Part shown: positions 27,542-38,100 of the stretch, piece by piece
Numbering within the stretch: the first letter of the stretch is position 1
Layout of the letters: the number at the start of each line of letters is the position of its first letter
DNA from: Gloeobacter kilaueensis JS1
Lineage (GTDB): Bacteria > Cyanobacteriota > Cyanobacteriia > Gloeobacterales > Gloeobacteraceae
Assembly: GCF_000484535.1 (NCBI RefSeq)
Contig: NC_022600.1
Location: 2,232,001-2,296,000, forward strand
Direction of reading: 5' to 3'
DNA length: 64,000 nucleotides
The notes under the pieces: model-generated
The model's input: the letters and a program-made list of their open reading frames with translations, nothing else
Databases searched by the model: none
What the model was told of the DNA's origin: nothing
Translations under genes and position numbers: made by a program

Positions 27542-29107
27542 ATGTTTCCTTGGTTGACTGTCATCATCGTTCTGCCCCTGCTGGCCGCCTTCGCCGTACC
27601 GTTCATTCCCGAAAAGCGGGTGAAGTGGTTCAGCTTCGGCGTCTGCTTGATCGACTTTGTGCTGATGGTCGCTGCCTTCTGGCTCGACTACGACATCACA
27701 AAGCCCGGAATGCAACTGGTCGAGCGCTACAGCTGGATGCCCCAGATTGGCCTGGAGTGGTCGGTGGGAGCGGACGGCCTCTCGATGCCGCTCATCTTGC
27801 TCACGGGCTTTATCACTGCCCTCGCCACTCTCGCTGCCTGGCCAGTCACCCTCAGGCCGCGCATGTTCCACTTTTTGATGCTCGCCATGCTCACCGGCAT
27901 GACGGGCGTCTTTGCCGTACAGGACGTGGTGCTTTTCTTCCTGTTCTTTGAGCTGGAACTGGTGCCGGTCTACCTGATGCTCGCCATCTGGGGCGGCAAG
28001 GGCAGGCTGTACGCCGCCACCAAGTTCATCCTCTACACGGCGATTGGCTCGCTCTTTATCATCGTCGTCGGCCTGGCGATGTACTTCTACGGCGACGTGC
28101 GCACCCTCAACATGATCGAGCTGGCGGCCAAGAACTACAACTCCACCTTCCAGAACCTCTGCTTTTTGGGACTCCTGATCGCCTTTGCGGTCAAGCTGCC
28201 CATCTTCCCGCTGCACACCTGGCTGCCGGATGCCCACGGCGAGGCGACCGCCCCTGTCCACATGCTGCTCGCGGGCATCCTGCTCAAGATGGGCGGCTAC
28301 GCCCTGATGCGGATGAACGTCGGTTTCTTTCCGGAGGCGACGCGCCTGTTTGCGCCGCTGCTCATCGTGTTGGGCATCGTCAACATCATCTACGCCGCCC
28401 TCACCTCCTTTGGTCAGCGCAACCTCAAGCGCAAGATCGCCTATTCGTCGATCTCGCACATGGGCTTTGTGCTGATCGGTATCGGGTCGCTCTCGCAAAT
28501 TGGCATGGGCGGGGCGATGCTCCAGATGATCTCCCACGGTCTTATCGGTGCCTCGCTCTTTTTCCTGGTCGGGGCCACCTACGACCGCACCCACACGCTC
28601 ATCCTGAACGAAATGGGCGGTATCGCCCCCAAGATGCCCAAGATCTTCGCGATGTTTACCGCCTGCTCCCTCGCCTCCCTCGCCCTGCCGGGCATGAGCG
28701 GCTTTGTCGCCGAGTTGATGGTCTTTGTCGGCATGACCACCACCGACGCCTACAGCTTCCAGTTCAAGGCGCTGGTGATCTTGTTCGCCGCCTTCGGGGT
28801 GATCCTCACGCCCATCTATCTGCTCTCGATGCTGCGCGAAATCTTTTACGGCAAGCTCAACCACAAGGTCGTCCACGAGGAGGAGCTATTTGACGCTGAG
28901 CCGCGCGAGGTGTTCATCATCGCGAGCCTGCTGGTGCCGATCTTTGGGATCGGTCTTTATCCGAAGTTGACGACCGATATGTACGTCGCTACCACCGACC
29001 GCCTGGTCGATGTCACCCGCGAACGCACCGCCCGCTCGGTGCCGCCCCGTCTTCTGGGCGGCATCTATAATTTCCCGGTGGCCAAAGACTCGATCAGCCT
29101 GCGCTGA
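27542..29107 (+). CDS. ndhD: NAD(P)H-quinone oxidoreductase subunit 4 (NDH-1 NdhD)
   Basis: 521 residues, a second antiporter-like membrane subunit of NDH-1. It begins [21 protein letters not shown] at the ATG at 27542; the open frame runs further upstream only through ndhF in another frame and is not used. Diagnostic text includes [45 protein letters not shown] and [13 protein letters not shown]. Adjacency to ndhF suggests one operon for the distal proton-pumping arm. Whether this is the respiratory (D1/F1) or CO2-uptake (D3/F3) type cannot be settled by eye; no CupA/NdhE-like partner is next to it, which slightly favours the general type. Confidence 0.95.
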   Translation: MFPWLTVIIVLPLLAAFAVPFIPEKRVKWFSFGVCLIDFVLMVAAFWLDYDITKPGMQLVERYSWMPQIGLEWSVGADGLSMPLILLTGFITALATLAAWPVTLRPRMFHFLMLAMLTGMTGVFAVQDVVLFFLFFELELVPVYLMLAIWGGKGRLYAATKFILYTAIGSLFIIVVGLAMYFYGDVRTLNMIELAAKNYNSTFQNLCFLGLLIAFAVKLPIFPLHTWLPDAHGEATAPVHMLLAGILLKMGGYALMRMNVGFFPEATRLFAPLLIVLGIVNIIYAALTSFGQRNLKRKIAYSSISHMGFVLIGIGSLSQIGMGGAMLQMISHGLIGASLFFLVGATYDRTHTLILNEMGGIAPKMPKIFAMFTACSLASLALPGMSGFVAELMVFVGMTTTDAYSFQFKALVILFAAFGVILTPIYLLSMLREIFYGKLNHKVVHEEELFDAEPREVFIIASLLVPIFGIGLYPKLTTDMYVATTDRLVDVTRERTARSVPPRLLGGIYNFPVAKDSISLR

Positions 29108-29124
29108 GGACCAGTCTTTTCAAG

Positions 29125-29160
29125 AAAAAGCCCTGTCTGAGCCAACAGACGGGGCTTTTT
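29125..29160 (+). terminator. Rho-independent terminator after ndhD
   Basis: Inverted repeat AAAAAGCCCTGTCTG with a six-base loop and CAGACGGGGCTTTTT, 17 bases after the ndhD stop. A strong stem followed by a T run closes the ndhF-ndhD operon. Confidence 0.9.
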
Positions 29161-29417
29161 CTGATCCCTGGAAGCAAGTCTGGCCTGGGGGGAAGGCAGG
29201 AAGGGGGGACCGATTGCGGTTTGCCTGAAGCCGGCGAACCGGGAAGGGAACCGAAGCTCTACCATCCCATAGCCACAACTGCGCTCGCTTATGCAGAGGA
29301 TTTCGCCTGCTTGCGAGCTTTGTTAAATCTTTATCGAAAACCGATCGTCCGATACAATGATTGGCCTGCGGTATTGGACAGATTTACGTATCTTCCCCTT
29401 CCTAGAGTCAAAATCCT

Positions 29418-30596
29418 ATGCAAGCGCGTCAGGTATTCTCAACATACCCCGTGTTCGATGCAAGCCGGATGCGCTGGGAGCGCATTCCCCGGTTGCAGCG
29501 GAACATGCAAATCTGGTCGGAGCAAGAGCCGCAGGCGTCCTATTCGATCGAGCAGTGGCTGCTTTTTTGGTATGGGCGCTGGCGCAGGGGGGACGATCCA
29601 CTGGCAGTCGAGCACCTGACCTGTTATCTTTATGAGCCTGCCTGCTGGGCAGCACGGGACATGCAGAACAGTTTCCGGCGGCACGACGAACTGGGGGATC
29701 TGGTACAGATGGCGATCACGGGCGTCGGGCGCGTCCTGGAGCACTACAACCCGGAGCGGGGCATCGATCTTAAGCGCTACGCTGCCCGCGTCTTCAAAAA
29801 TATGCTCAATCGCATCCTGCGGGAGCGGCACGAGGCAGAAGTCTGCACGGACTGGTCGCTTTTGCGCAAGTACAGTCTCAGATGCCTGCACAAAGCTCTG
29901 CAGCGCAGCGGCTACACAGGTCCGGCGCTAGAGTGTCGCCTGAGCGCTGCGAGCGCCTTCAAGACAATCTATGTTCCGCAGCGCAAAGCTGGTTCTTCTC
30001 ATCTGCAGCCGCCGCCGAACGAGGTCTGGCTGGCCATCGCCGGACATTACATCTACCACAGCACCCCAGACTCTCCCTCTGCGACAGTGGCCCAACTGCA
30101 AAGCTGGCTGGAGGACTGCGCCAAAGCGCTGCGCCGCCACCTGATCATCGAGGTCAGCCTTGCCGACTTGAGCAGCGAAGCCTCGCGGGATCTGCTCGAT
30201 TATCTGCAGCCAGCGGGACCGACGCCCATCGAGCAATTGATCGAACAAGAAAGCGCCGAAAGACGTCGGCTTCTGCACGCCCAGATCAACGCCGTACTGG
30301 TAGACGCCCTCCACCGGCTGGACCTGCCCCTGCAGCAGTCGCTCCAGCTTTATTACAGCGGCAGTTTGAACCAGCAGCAGATTGCCTCAGAATTTGATGT
30401 TCAACAATACACAGTTTCGCGCTGGCTCCATCGGGCCCGCACAAAACTTCTTGTTGCGGTAGGTAGCTGGGTCCACCAAAACCTGCATGTTTCGCTGGAA
30501 CCGAACATAGTGGAAGGTATGGGTATGAATACGATCCTTGAAGACTGGCTCCAACTGCACTTTCAACCTTCCGATCCAGGAGAGCTAAACCTGTGA
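29418..30596 (+). CDS. Divergent sigma-70-family factor, partner of the DUF1822 protein
   Basis: 392 residues. A region-2-like block is visible at about 88-134 (HDELGDLVQMAITGVGRVLEHYNPERG...RYAARVFKNMLNRILRE), and a region-4 helix-turn-helix near 315-348 (LNQQQIASEFDVQQYTVSRW LHRARTKLL). Between them lies a long, non-canonical middle. Cyanobacteria encode such atypical sigma-like proteins directly upstream of DUF1822 proteins; here the stop overlaps the next start (GTGA, four bases), so the pair is translationally coupled. It probably directs RNA polymerase to a small regulon, but regions 2.3/2.4 are weak, so promoter recognition may differ from classic sigma-70. Confidence 0.78.
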   Translation: MQARQVFSTYPVFDASRMRWERIPRLQRNMQIWSEQEPQASYSIEQWLLFWYGRWRRGDDPLAVEHLTCYLYEPACWAARDMQNSFRRHDELGDLVQMAITGVGRVLEHYNPERGIDLKRYAARVFKNMLNRILRERHEAEVCTDWSLLRKYSLRCLHKALQRSGYTGPALECRLSAASAFKTIYVPQRKAGSSHLQPPPNEVWLAIAGHYIYHSTPDSPSATVAQLQSWLEDCAKALRRHLIIEVSLADLSSEASRDLLDYLQPAGPTPIEQLIEQESAERRRLLHAQINAVLVDALHRLDLPLQQSLQLYYSGSLNQQQIASEFDVQQYTVSRWLHRARTKLLVAVGSWVHQNLHVSLEPNIVEGMGMNTILEDWLQLHFQPSDPGELNL

Positions 30597-31705
30597 CCCT
30601 CGAATCTTCTATTTACTGTCCGGATACCCTCTGGCTTGAAATCCCAGCGGCAGCCCTCAGGGCGGAGCGGCGGGCCTACTCCCACGGCAGCGTGCATTGG
30701 AGCGCCTACCTCAATCAACTGTGCCAGGCAACGGTTCTGGAGTGGATCCAGCAGGATTTTGAACCTTCCGCCCAGGTCTGGCCTGCGGTTGCAGACCAGC
30801 CGGCCCTCCGAGAATTTGTGAGTGGTACGGCGATTGTCTGCGGCGCGTTGAGGCTGGTCTTTTTGCCCAGCGAACAGATCGACCGCGACGAATTTCGCAT
30901 TCCCCGCGAGTGGGTCGAAATTCCGGGTTGGGCGGCCCACTATTACCTGCCCGTCGAGATCGATTGCGAGAACGACCGACTGGGGATCTGGGGCTTCGTG
31001 CGCTACGAGCAGCTGCACTTTGATCTCATCGACCACCGCGACCGCACCTATTGCCTGGACGGCTGGCGCGTCAATCCGAACCTGCACACGCTCTGGGCAG
31101 CTTATGAGTTGGAGGTGCGTCCTCCCGACCCCCAGCCCGTAGCCCCAGCCGCCCTCAGCAGCAGTCAGGCAGAACAGCTGATTGCCCAGTGGAGCGACCG
31201 GCGGCAAATGCTCTCCCCCCGACTGCAGGTCTTCGACTTCAGTCAGTGGCTGGCGCTGCTTTCTGATCCTGATTGGCGGGAGCAACTCTACGCCGAGCGC
31301 CATCGCCATTCGGTGCTGCGCTGGCTGCAGCGGGGCAGTGAGCTGCCGAGCGGCTGGTGCAGACCCCTGGCACCGGCGGGTGGACGCGGCAGGAGCAGCG
31401 GGCAGGCCGTGCTCCGCCAGTTGCAGATCGCCGGTCAGCAGTACGAACTGCGCGTCTTTCCGCTGCCGGACCGCCCCGACTACACCTGGCGCTTTGAGTT
31501 GCGCAACTGCCGGGGGCGGGTGCCAGGCGGCCTCAAACTCAGGCTTTTGACCGACGAAAGGCAGCCTTTTGAAAACAACGAGGAGACAGCCCAGACAGCG
31601 ACCGACGAACTCTACATCGACGTACAGCTCGATCCGGGCGATGGCCTGATCTGGGAGATCGAGCCGCAACCGGACAATTTTGTCCATGAGGTTCTCTACT
31701 TTTAA
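30593..31705 (+). CDS. DUF1822 family protein
   Basis: 370 residues with a GTG start inside the stop of the sigma gene. The N-terminal text (IYCPDTLWLEIPAAALRAERRA, HWSAYLNQLCQATVLEWIQQD) and the middle block VEIPGWAAHYYLPVEIDCENDRLGIWGFVRYEQL match the cyanobacteria-specific DUF1822 family, which is repeatedly encoded after divergent sigma factors. No signal peptide or membrane helix is seen. Its role is unknown; co-translation with the sigma factor suggests an anti-sigma, co-regulator or sensing role (inference). Confidence 0.78.
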   Translation: MTLESSIYCPDTLWLEIPAAALRAERRAYSHGSVHWSAYLNQLCQATVLEWIQQDFEPSAQVWPAVADQPALREFVSGTAIVCGALRLVFLPSEQIDRDEFRIPREWVEIPGWAAHYYLPVEIDCENDRLGIWGFVRYEQLHFDLIDHRDRTYCLDGWRVNPNLHTLWAAYELEVRPPDPQPVAPAALSSSQAEQLIAQWSDRRQMLSPRLQVFDFSQWLALLSDPDWREQLYAERHRHSVLRWLQRGSELPSGWCRPLAPAGGRGRSSGQAVLRQLQIAGQQYELRVFPLPDRPDYTWRFELRNCRGRVPGGLKLRLLTDERQPFENNEETAQTATDELYIDVQLDPGDGLIWEIEPQPDNFVHEVLYF

Positions 31706-31716
31706 TCTCTCAATCT

Positions 31717-33027
31717 CTAGCGGCGGCTGGAGACGCCCAGATGACTGAAGGCGATCGTCGGCAACGCGGTCGAACCGAAAACCCAGCTTGTCTCGCGGGA
31801 CAGTCCCAGCAGTTGGGTGCTGAACGCCTCGAAGATATTGCCGGCAACCATCGTATTTTTGAGGCGACCGACGATCTCGCCCTTCTCGATCTTGTAGCCC
31901 AGATCGAGGTTGACCGAAAATTCGCCCGCGAGCGTATTGGATTGACCGGCACCGAGCACCTGCTCGACCAGGATACCCTCGTCGATCGAGCCGATGAGTT
32001 GGGCGGTTGTTGCCCTCCCCCCGGCCATACAAAAATTGACCAGTCCCGGTGCGGGCCGGGCGAGGCCACTGCGAAAGCCGTTGCCGCCCGGCAGTCGGCC
32101 TGCCCGCGCTGCCCAGGTGCGGTCCCAGTAAAATTCTTGCACCACACCTCGCTCGATAAATTGCTTGGCTCTTGTCGGTGTTCCCTCGTCGTCGAAGCCA
32201 GTGGCAGCGGTGCCCTGATCGGGAGCTTCAAAAAGCGTCAGCTCTTCGCTGAAAACCTGCTGGTCCAGCCTGTCCGCCAGGGGAGAGGTCTTCTGGAGGA
32301 CCGTCTGCCCCGAGAGCGCCGTTTGAAAGAGCCCCCCCAGGGTAAAGGCCGCCGCCATCGGCGAGAAGACGACCGGTAAAGTGCCGCTCTCCACCCAGGC
32401 AGTGCGCTCGGCCCGGCGGAACTTGGCAATTACCCCGGCAACCAGTTGCTCGTAGTCCGGCTCGCCGTCGCGCTCGACCGCAAAGTCCGAGACCTCCAGT
32501 AAGTCGGCATCGCGCACCAGGTTGCCAGAAAGCGAGGCGCTCACCGTCGTCCGCTCACGCCTGCCGGTGGTGCCGCCGGTGGTGGCAATCTCGACCTGCG
32601 ATCGGCGCAGGGTAAAAGCAGCGCTCACCAGAATATCGCCGTTGTAGTCGCGGATGCGCGCCACCAGCTCATCGCCCAACCGCACAAAATGGTCGCCACT
32701 CGGCACCGTAAAGAGCCGGCTCGCCCGCCCTTCGGGCAACTCGCCCGCCGCTAAAAAGTCGAATTCAGCCGGATCGCCGCTGCCCGCCGTCTCGATTGCC
32801 GCCGCCAGCAGCGCTTCGAGGCGACTCAGGTCAGTAGAACTGGCAAAACCCAGCCGCCCCTGCGAGAGGACGCGCAGGGCAATACCGGTAGTCGCCCGCG
32901 TCTGCAGGCTTTTGAGGCGGTTGGTCTCGAATTTGACCGGGGTTTCATCGAGCTGGAGAAAGTAAACCTCCGCCTGGACCCCCTGCTGCCGGGCAAGGGC
33001 GAGCAGTTTCTGGACACTATCGTTCAC
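31717..33027 (-). CDS. pmbA: TldE/PmbA-type regulatory subunit of a TldD/TldE metalloprotease
   Basis: 436 residues. The N-terminal block AEVYFLQLDETPVKFETNRLKSLQTRATTGIALRVL and the C-terminal block GGNGFRSG...GLVNFCMAGG are typical of PmbA/TldE. The HExxxH zinc motif of the TldD subunit is absent, as expected for TldE. TldD/TldE cleaves leader or unfolded peptides (for example microcin B17 and other RiPP leaders in enterobacteria). No tldD gene is in this window. The zinc-ribbon gene overlaps its start by four bases, so the two form an operon. It converges with the DUF1822 gene. Confidence 0.9.
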   Translation of the reverse strand: MNDSVQKLLALARQQGVQAEVYFLQLDETPVKFETNRLKSLQTRATTGIALRVLSQGRLGFASSTDLSRLEALLAAAIETAGSGDPAEFDFLAAGELPEGRASRLFTVPSGDHFVRLGDELVARIRDYNGDILVSAAFTLRRSQVEIATTGGTTGRRERTTVSASLSGNLVRDADLLEVSDFAVERDGEPDYEQLVAGVIAKFRRAERTAWVESGTLPVVFSPMAAAFTLGGLFQTALSGQTVLQKTSPLADRLDQQVFSEELTLFEAPDQGTAATGFDDEGTPTRAKQFIERGVVQEFYWDRTWAARAGRLPGGNGFRSGLARPAPGLVNFCMAGGRATTAQLIGSIDEGILVEQVLGAGQSNTLAGEFSVNLDLGYKIEKGEIVGRLKNTMVAGNIFEAFSTQLLGLSRETSWVFGSTALPTIAFSHLGVSSRR

Positions 33028-33278
33028 GGCAATTTGGGTAGATGAATGGGGCGGCGGCGCAGGCGCGGTTCAGCCGTCGCCTGCACCCGCGTCGGATTGA
33101 TGACGCGGCCTGCCACATCGAGGTGCCAGATCTGCTGGCTGTTGAGATTTTTGAGTCGCCGGGAAGCACCGTCCCAGTGGAAGGTGCCGTCCCACTCGCA
33201 GTGCAATAGACCGTCCTCGATCACCGCGACCGATTGCAGAAGGCGATTACACAGCGGGCAGTGGCGTGGCCTGATCAT
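33024..33278 (-). CDS. Small zinc-ribbon-like hypothetical protein
   Basis: 84 residues starting MIRPRHCPLCNRLLQSV. Only one CxxC pair is present near the N-terminus, with a third Cys at LLHCEWDG, so metal binding may be incomplete or formed in a dimer. The C-terminus is basic (RLRRRPIHLPKLP). Its stop overlaps the start of pmbA by four bases, which supports it being a real, coupled gene. I do not recognise the family. Confidence 0.65.
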   Translation of the reverse strand: MIRPRHCPLCNRLLQSVAVIEDGLLHCEWDGTFHWDGASRRLKNLNSQQIWHLDVAGRVINPTRVQATAEPRLRRRPIHLPKLP

Positions 33279-33630
33279 ATCTCTCCTGATAAAAAGTGAT
33301 TGCCTGGCTTGAGAATAGCAAACCCTTCCCCACGATACAAAGCCTCCGGCGGTTATTCACCTTTTTTTGTGGCTCGAATGTCGATATTTTCTGCCGAAGC
33401 CTGCCTTTAGAACGTCGGACAGTAGCGGCAGGCAGACAAAAGCAGCGGTCGTGGCTATCCCAGTCATTCGATCCGGTTAACACCAGCTTCGATCGGCAAT
33501 TGGGGGAGCGGTTGCCGACGCTGCCGCCCCGCCCTCGTGCTGCCGATTGTCTCGGATACTACCGAATATGAACAATTCCTAAAAAAACAAGCAGGCACGA
33601 AAAATTTCTGGAACTCTAGAGGTTGAAGAT
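33279..33630. other. Intergenic region, no gene recognised
   Basis: 352 bases between divergent genes. The one open frame (33296-33571, plus strand) has no family character or ribosome-binding site and I leave it out. It is AT-rich near 33280-33370, so promoters for both flanks are likely, but none can be placed. Confidence 0.4.
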
Positions 33631-34152
33631 GTGTTCTCAGAAAGAAGTTATCCCGTGAATACCGGTGGTAAGCCCCTGGCAACCAAGCATCGCCTTTGCT
33701 ATCAGGATGTCTATGCCTGCCCGATCTGTCGTCACGGCGAGATCGCGGGCCTGGTCCTCACCGAAGCCTTTGCCTGCAATTTCTGCAGACACATCTTTAC
33801 TGCCGACCTCGAAGAAAACACGCTTAGGGTCGAGGACAGTTCACAGCCTTTAAGCTGGCGCTGGAACGGTCGGCACTGGCAATCGATTCATCGCGAAGAT
33901 TTTGATCTGACGCTCGTGATCTGGATTGTCGGTCTGGCATTGATTGTCTTCCCACCGACGCTGGTCTGGTTTTCTTACCGTTCGCTGCCCCAGCCGCCGC
34001 TGTTGTTCCCAACGATCTGGACGGTGCTGACGCTGGTGGCGCACCTCGCTCTGGTGGGCTGGCTGCTGGCTGAGCACTATCAATTTCCGCTCTACATTGC
34101 CGGTAAGATCCGCCTGCGCACCTGGATGGAGCATCGCGATTCTAAAGCCTGA
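33631..34152 (+). CDS. Cyanobacterial conserved zinc-ribbon membrane protein
   Basis: 173 residues. The zinc ribbon reads YACPICRHGE...AFACNFCRHIF (two CxxC pairs, about residues 30-57), followed by SWRWNGRHWQ and two transmembrane helices (LVIWIVGLALIVFPPTLVWF and a second near 125-147). I recall this arrangement as a conserved cyanobacterial hypothetical family; no function is known to me. The start is a GTG at 33631 (AGGTTGA upstream); a second GTG at 33655 is possible. The two CxxC pairs suggest a structural zinc site at the cytosolic face of the membrane. Confidence 0.75.
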   Translation: MFSERSYPVNTGGKPLATKHRLCYQDVYACPICRHGEIAGLVLTEAFACNFCRHIFTADLEENTLRVEDSSQPLSWRWNGRHWQSIHREDFDLTLVIWIVGLALIVFPPTLVWFSYRSLPQPPLLFPTIWTVLTLVAHLALVGWLLAEHYQFPLYIAGKIRLRTWMEHRDSKA

Positions 34153-34451
34153 TGCCCCGCTCGGGCACTCTTTTGCTGTGGGGCAGTCATGAAAAAGGAC
34201 CGAGCGGACAGGCAACGGTCCCCAGCTTCGGGATCCCCGATTATGACCCTCCCTGTTCCCTCGGATCATAGCGGGAATACCCCCCTTCCAAGGGCAGAGT
34301 ATAGCACACGCCCTGATCGCGAGTAATGTGCGGACCGAGCCGTTGTGCTTGAAAATTCCGGCAGGCCAATCGCCTATGCATCTCCGCTTTGAACCAGGAA
34401 AGCTGGGGACGGACTGATACAGTGGTTCTGTCGTGGCATACGAGGCCGAAC
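34153..34451. other. Non-coding region with strong predicted base pairing
   Basis: About 300 bases without a gene. Several inverted repeats are packed into the first 125 bases: CCGCTCGG (34157-34164) with CCGAGCGG (34200-34207), CCCGCT (34156-34161) with AGCGGG (34270-34275), and TATGA...TCATA (34242-34246, 34266-34270). The first two share bases, so they are alternatives. This density resembles a small structured RNA or a leader, but I could match it to no named RNA, and no convincing promoter or T-run terminator frames it. Confidence 0.25.
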
Positions 34452-35084
34452 GTGGAGCCGGTACAGGATTTTTTTCATTACCTGAGCAACTTCGATGCGC
34501 TGATTCGCACCGGTGGCTATCTGGCTTTGACGGCGATCATCTTTGCAGAGACGGGCCTGCTGGTCGGGTTTTTTTTGCCGGGCGATTCGCTTTTGGTGGC
34601 GGCGGGCGTGCTCATCGCCGCCAGCGGCCTGCTCAATATCTGGGTGCTGACGGGCCTGCTCATCGCCGCTGCCATCGGCGGCAATGCCGTCGGCTACTGG
34701 ATCGGGTCAGCGGCGGGGCCCCGCTTATTTCGCCGCGAGCAATCGCTGTTGTTTTCTAAAAAGAGCCTGCTCAAGGCCGAGCGCTTTTACCTCCGCCACG
34801 GCGGCAAGACGATCGTGCTCGCCCGCTTCGTCCCGATTATCCGCACCTTCGCGCCGGTGGTGGCGGGGGCGGCGGGGATGTCCTTTCGGACATTTATGCT
34901 CTACAGCGTCTTTGGCGGCATCGCCTGGATTGGCCTGCTGTTGCCTGGCAGTTACTTTTTGGGCCGGCTGATCCCAGATCTCGAAAAAAACATTCACCTG
35001 GCGGTCGCCCTGGTGATTGTCCTGTCGCTGCTGCCGCCTTTGATCGAATATCTCAAGACCCGCCGGGAACCCCACACCTCCTGA
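34452..35084 (+). CDS. DedA/VTT-family membrane protein
   Basis: 210 residues from the GTG at 34452 (GAGG six bases upstream); a longer TTG start at 34389 adds 21 unconserved residues. The family blocks are FAETGLLVGFFLPGDSLLVAAG (about 29-50), the half-helix GNAVGYWIG and the conserved ARFVPIIRTFAPVVAGAAGM, whose Arg residues are needed for function in DedA proteins. DedA proteins help recycle lipid carriers such as undecaprenyl phosphate and sustain membrane potential. About five hydrophobic segments are seen. The gene stands alone, ahead of the amidohydrolase genes. Confidence 0.9.
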   Translation: MEPVQDFFHYLSNFDALIRTGGYLALTAIIFAETGLLVGFFLPGDSLLVAAGVLIAASGLLNIWVLTGLLIAAAIGGNAVGYWIGSAAGPRLFRREQSLLFSKKSLLKAERFYLRHGGKTIVLARFVPIIRTFAPVVAGAAGMSFRTFMLYSVFGGIAWIGLLLPGSYFLGRLIPDLEKNIHLAVALVIVLSLLPPLIEYLKTRREPHTS

Positions 35085-35172
35085 TCTTAAAAAACTACCC
35101 GCTCTGGGCGAAAGCGCGGTCCTGGCTGCGCTATGATGCGCTGCGACCCACCCGCGACTGCTTCTGGTCTTT

Positions 35173-38100
35173 ATGCCGACTGCCCTGTACCGGCTGACAG
35201 GCTTCCTTATCGCCTGGTGCTGCTGTCCTGCCATCGCCTTTGCCCAGATCCCCGAGACGGCTCCGCCCCAGGGCCTGCGCGAGAACAACCCGCGCCTGCA
35301 CGCCCTCACCGGAGCGCGCATCGTCGTCGCCCCCGGCAAAGTGATCGAAGATGGCACCCTCCTCCTGCGCGACGGTCTGATCGAGGCGGTGGGCGGCAAG
35401 CTCACCATTCCGGCTGGAGCGAGAGTCTGGAAGCTCAGGGGCCGGGTGATCTACGCGGGCTTTATCGACAGCTACACCTCCCTCGATCTGCCCAAAGATC
35501 TCCAGCCGCCTAAACCGCGCCCAGAAGAAGGCGAAGCAAACGAAGCGAAGCCCCCGGAAAAAAAAGCGCCCCCCGCTGGAGCGGCGGCCTGGAACGAGCG
35601 GGTCACCCCCGAGCGCAATGCCGCCGACGCGCTCACCATCGATGCCACGGGCACCGAAAAGTTGCGCAACCTCGGTTTTACCAGTGCCCTCAGCGCACCG
35701 GGCCGGGGCGTCTTCCGGGGCAGCAGCGCCCTTATCAACCTGGGCAGTGGCGACGGCAACCGGGTGGTACTGGTGCCGAAGCTGGCCGAGCACATTGCCT
35801 TCGAGCAGTCGCGCTTTCGGGAGGACCGCTATCCGGTGTCGCTGATGGGTTCGATCGCCCTCATCCGCCAGACGTTCCTCGACGCCGACTGGTACCGCCG
35901 CGCCCAGGCCGCCTACAGTCGTTCTGCCGCAGGACTGGTGCGGCCTGAGACCAACGAGGCGCTCGCCGCCCTCGAAGAAGCCTCCACCGCCAAGATGCCC
36001 GTCGTCTTCGAGGCGCAGGACGAGCTGGACCTGTTGCGGGCGCTGCGCCTGGTGGACGAATTTCACCTGCGCGGCCTGCTTGTGGGCAACGGCTACGAGT
36101 ACCGGGTGATGGACGAGCTGCAGGCGGCCCGCACACCGGTGATCGTGCCCCTCGATTTTCCGGGGGCCCCGGAGGTGGAGACGCCCGAAAAAGCGCTCGA
36201 TATCCCCCTCGACGAGCTGCAGCACTGGGACCAGGCTCCCGACAACCCGGCCCGGCTGGCGGCGGCAGGCATTCCCTTTGCTCTCACGACAGCCCGCCTC
36301 GCCAGGCCCGAGGAGCAGTTCTGGACGCGGCTTCGGCGCTCGGTGCGGCGCGGCCTCAGTGCCACGAGCGCCCTCGCCGCCCTCACCACCACCCCGGCCC
36401 GGCTCTGGGGCGTGAGCAACCGCTACGGCACGATCGAGCCCGGCAAGGTGGCAAATCTCGTCGTCGCCGACGGGGATCTGTTTACCGGCAAGGCGAACGT
36501 GCTCACCGTCTGGGTCGATGGCCAGTACTACCAGACCGATAGAGGCGAAGCGGCGGACCCACGGGGCAGCTGGCAGGTGAGCTGGTCCGGGGCGAGCGCC
36601 CCCACCGCCCTCGACATCAAAGGCGAGGCGGGCAAACCCAGGGCGAGCCTGGCGGGCAGCGACCTCACCGCCGCCCTCGATGGCGAGCAACTGGTGCTGC
36701 TTGCGCCAGCCAGACTTTTTGGCACCACCGGCGGGCTGGTGCGCCTCAGCGGCCAGATCGCAGAGGACAGCCTCAGCGGCACTGGCCAGCTACCCGATGG
36801 CCGTTTTTTTGACTGGAGCGCCCGCCGCACCGCCGTGGGTGCCGCCGCAGACAAGGACAAGGACACCGACACCGACAGAGCAAGTAGCGCCCCTGCCACC
36901 TACCCGGCGGGAGCCTTCGGTCGCGCCCAAAAACCCGATCAGCCCGAGTGGGTGCTGGTGCGCGGCGGCACGCTCTGGACCAGCGCCGCTGCCGGTAAGC
37001 TCGTCGAGTCCGACCTGCTCGTTCACCGGGGCAAGATCGCCCGCCTCGGACCCAATCTCGTCGCCCCAGCCGGGGCAACGGTGATCGACGCGCGCGGCGG
37101 GCATATTACACCCGGTCTCATCGACTGTCACTCCCACACGGCGATCAGCCGGGGGGTGAACGAGGGCACCCACGCCGTCACCAGCGAAGTGCGCATCGGC
37201 GACGTGCTCGATGCCACCGACATCAACCTCTACCGCGAACTGGCGGGCGGTCTCACCGTCGCCAACGTCCTGCACGGCTCGGCTAACCCGATCGGCGGCC
37301 AGAATCAGGTCATCAAACTGCGCTGGGGCGAAAAGCCGGAGGGGCTCAAATTTGCCGGGGCGATGCCGGGCATCAAGTTCGCCCTGGGCGAGAACGTCAA
37401 GCAGTCCTTTCGGCCCCAGTCGAGCCGCTATCCCCAGACGCGCATGGGGGTCGAGCAACTGTTGCGCGACAATTTTTTGGCGGCCCGCGACTACGAGCGG
37501 AACTTTGAGCGCTATCGCGTCGGGGCGACGCTGCTGCCGCCCCGGCGGGACCTCCAGCTCGAAGCCCTCGTCGAAATCTTAAATGGCAGGCGGCTGGTTC
37601 ACATCCACTCCTACCGCCAGGACGAGATCTTGATGTTCACCCGGCTCGCGGAGCAGCTGAAGTTTCAGATCGGCACCTTTCAGCACGTGCTCGAAGGCTA
37701 CAAGGTGGCCGACGCCATCGCGAGAGTCGGGGCGGGCGCTTCGAGCTTCAGCGACTGGTGGGGCTACAAGGTCGAAGTCTACGACGCTATCCCTCAGAAC
37801 GTGGCGCTGATGACGCGGGTGGGGGTAGTAAGCTCGGTCAACTCCGACAGCGACGATCTGGCCCGCCGCCTCAACACCGAAGCGGCCAAGTCGATCCGCT
37901 ACGGCGGCCTCAGCGAAGAAGAAGCGCTCAAGCTCGTCACGATCAACCCGGCCAGGCAGCTGCGCATCGACCGGCAGGTGGGCTCGCTGGAGGTAGGCAA
38001 GGACGCCGACTTTGTGATCTGGAGCGGGCCGCCGCTTTCGAGCAAAAGCCGCGCCGATGCGACCTGGATCGACGGGCGGCGCTACTTCGATCGCGACGAG

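Noticed and set aside
33296-33571. A 91-codon open frame in the intergenic region
   Set aside because: No ribosome-binding site, no domain, and composition unlike neighbouring genes.
34151-34280. The structured stretch as 6S RNA, SRP RNA or a tRNA
   Set aside because: No conserved SRP loop, no cloverleaf or TpsiC sequence, and no clear central bubble of 6S RNA; kept only as an unnamed structured region.
34197-34340. GGACCGAGC occurring twice (34197 and 34332) as a direct repeat
   Set aside because: A nine-base match in GC-rich DNA is expected by chance, and nothing else is shared around it.
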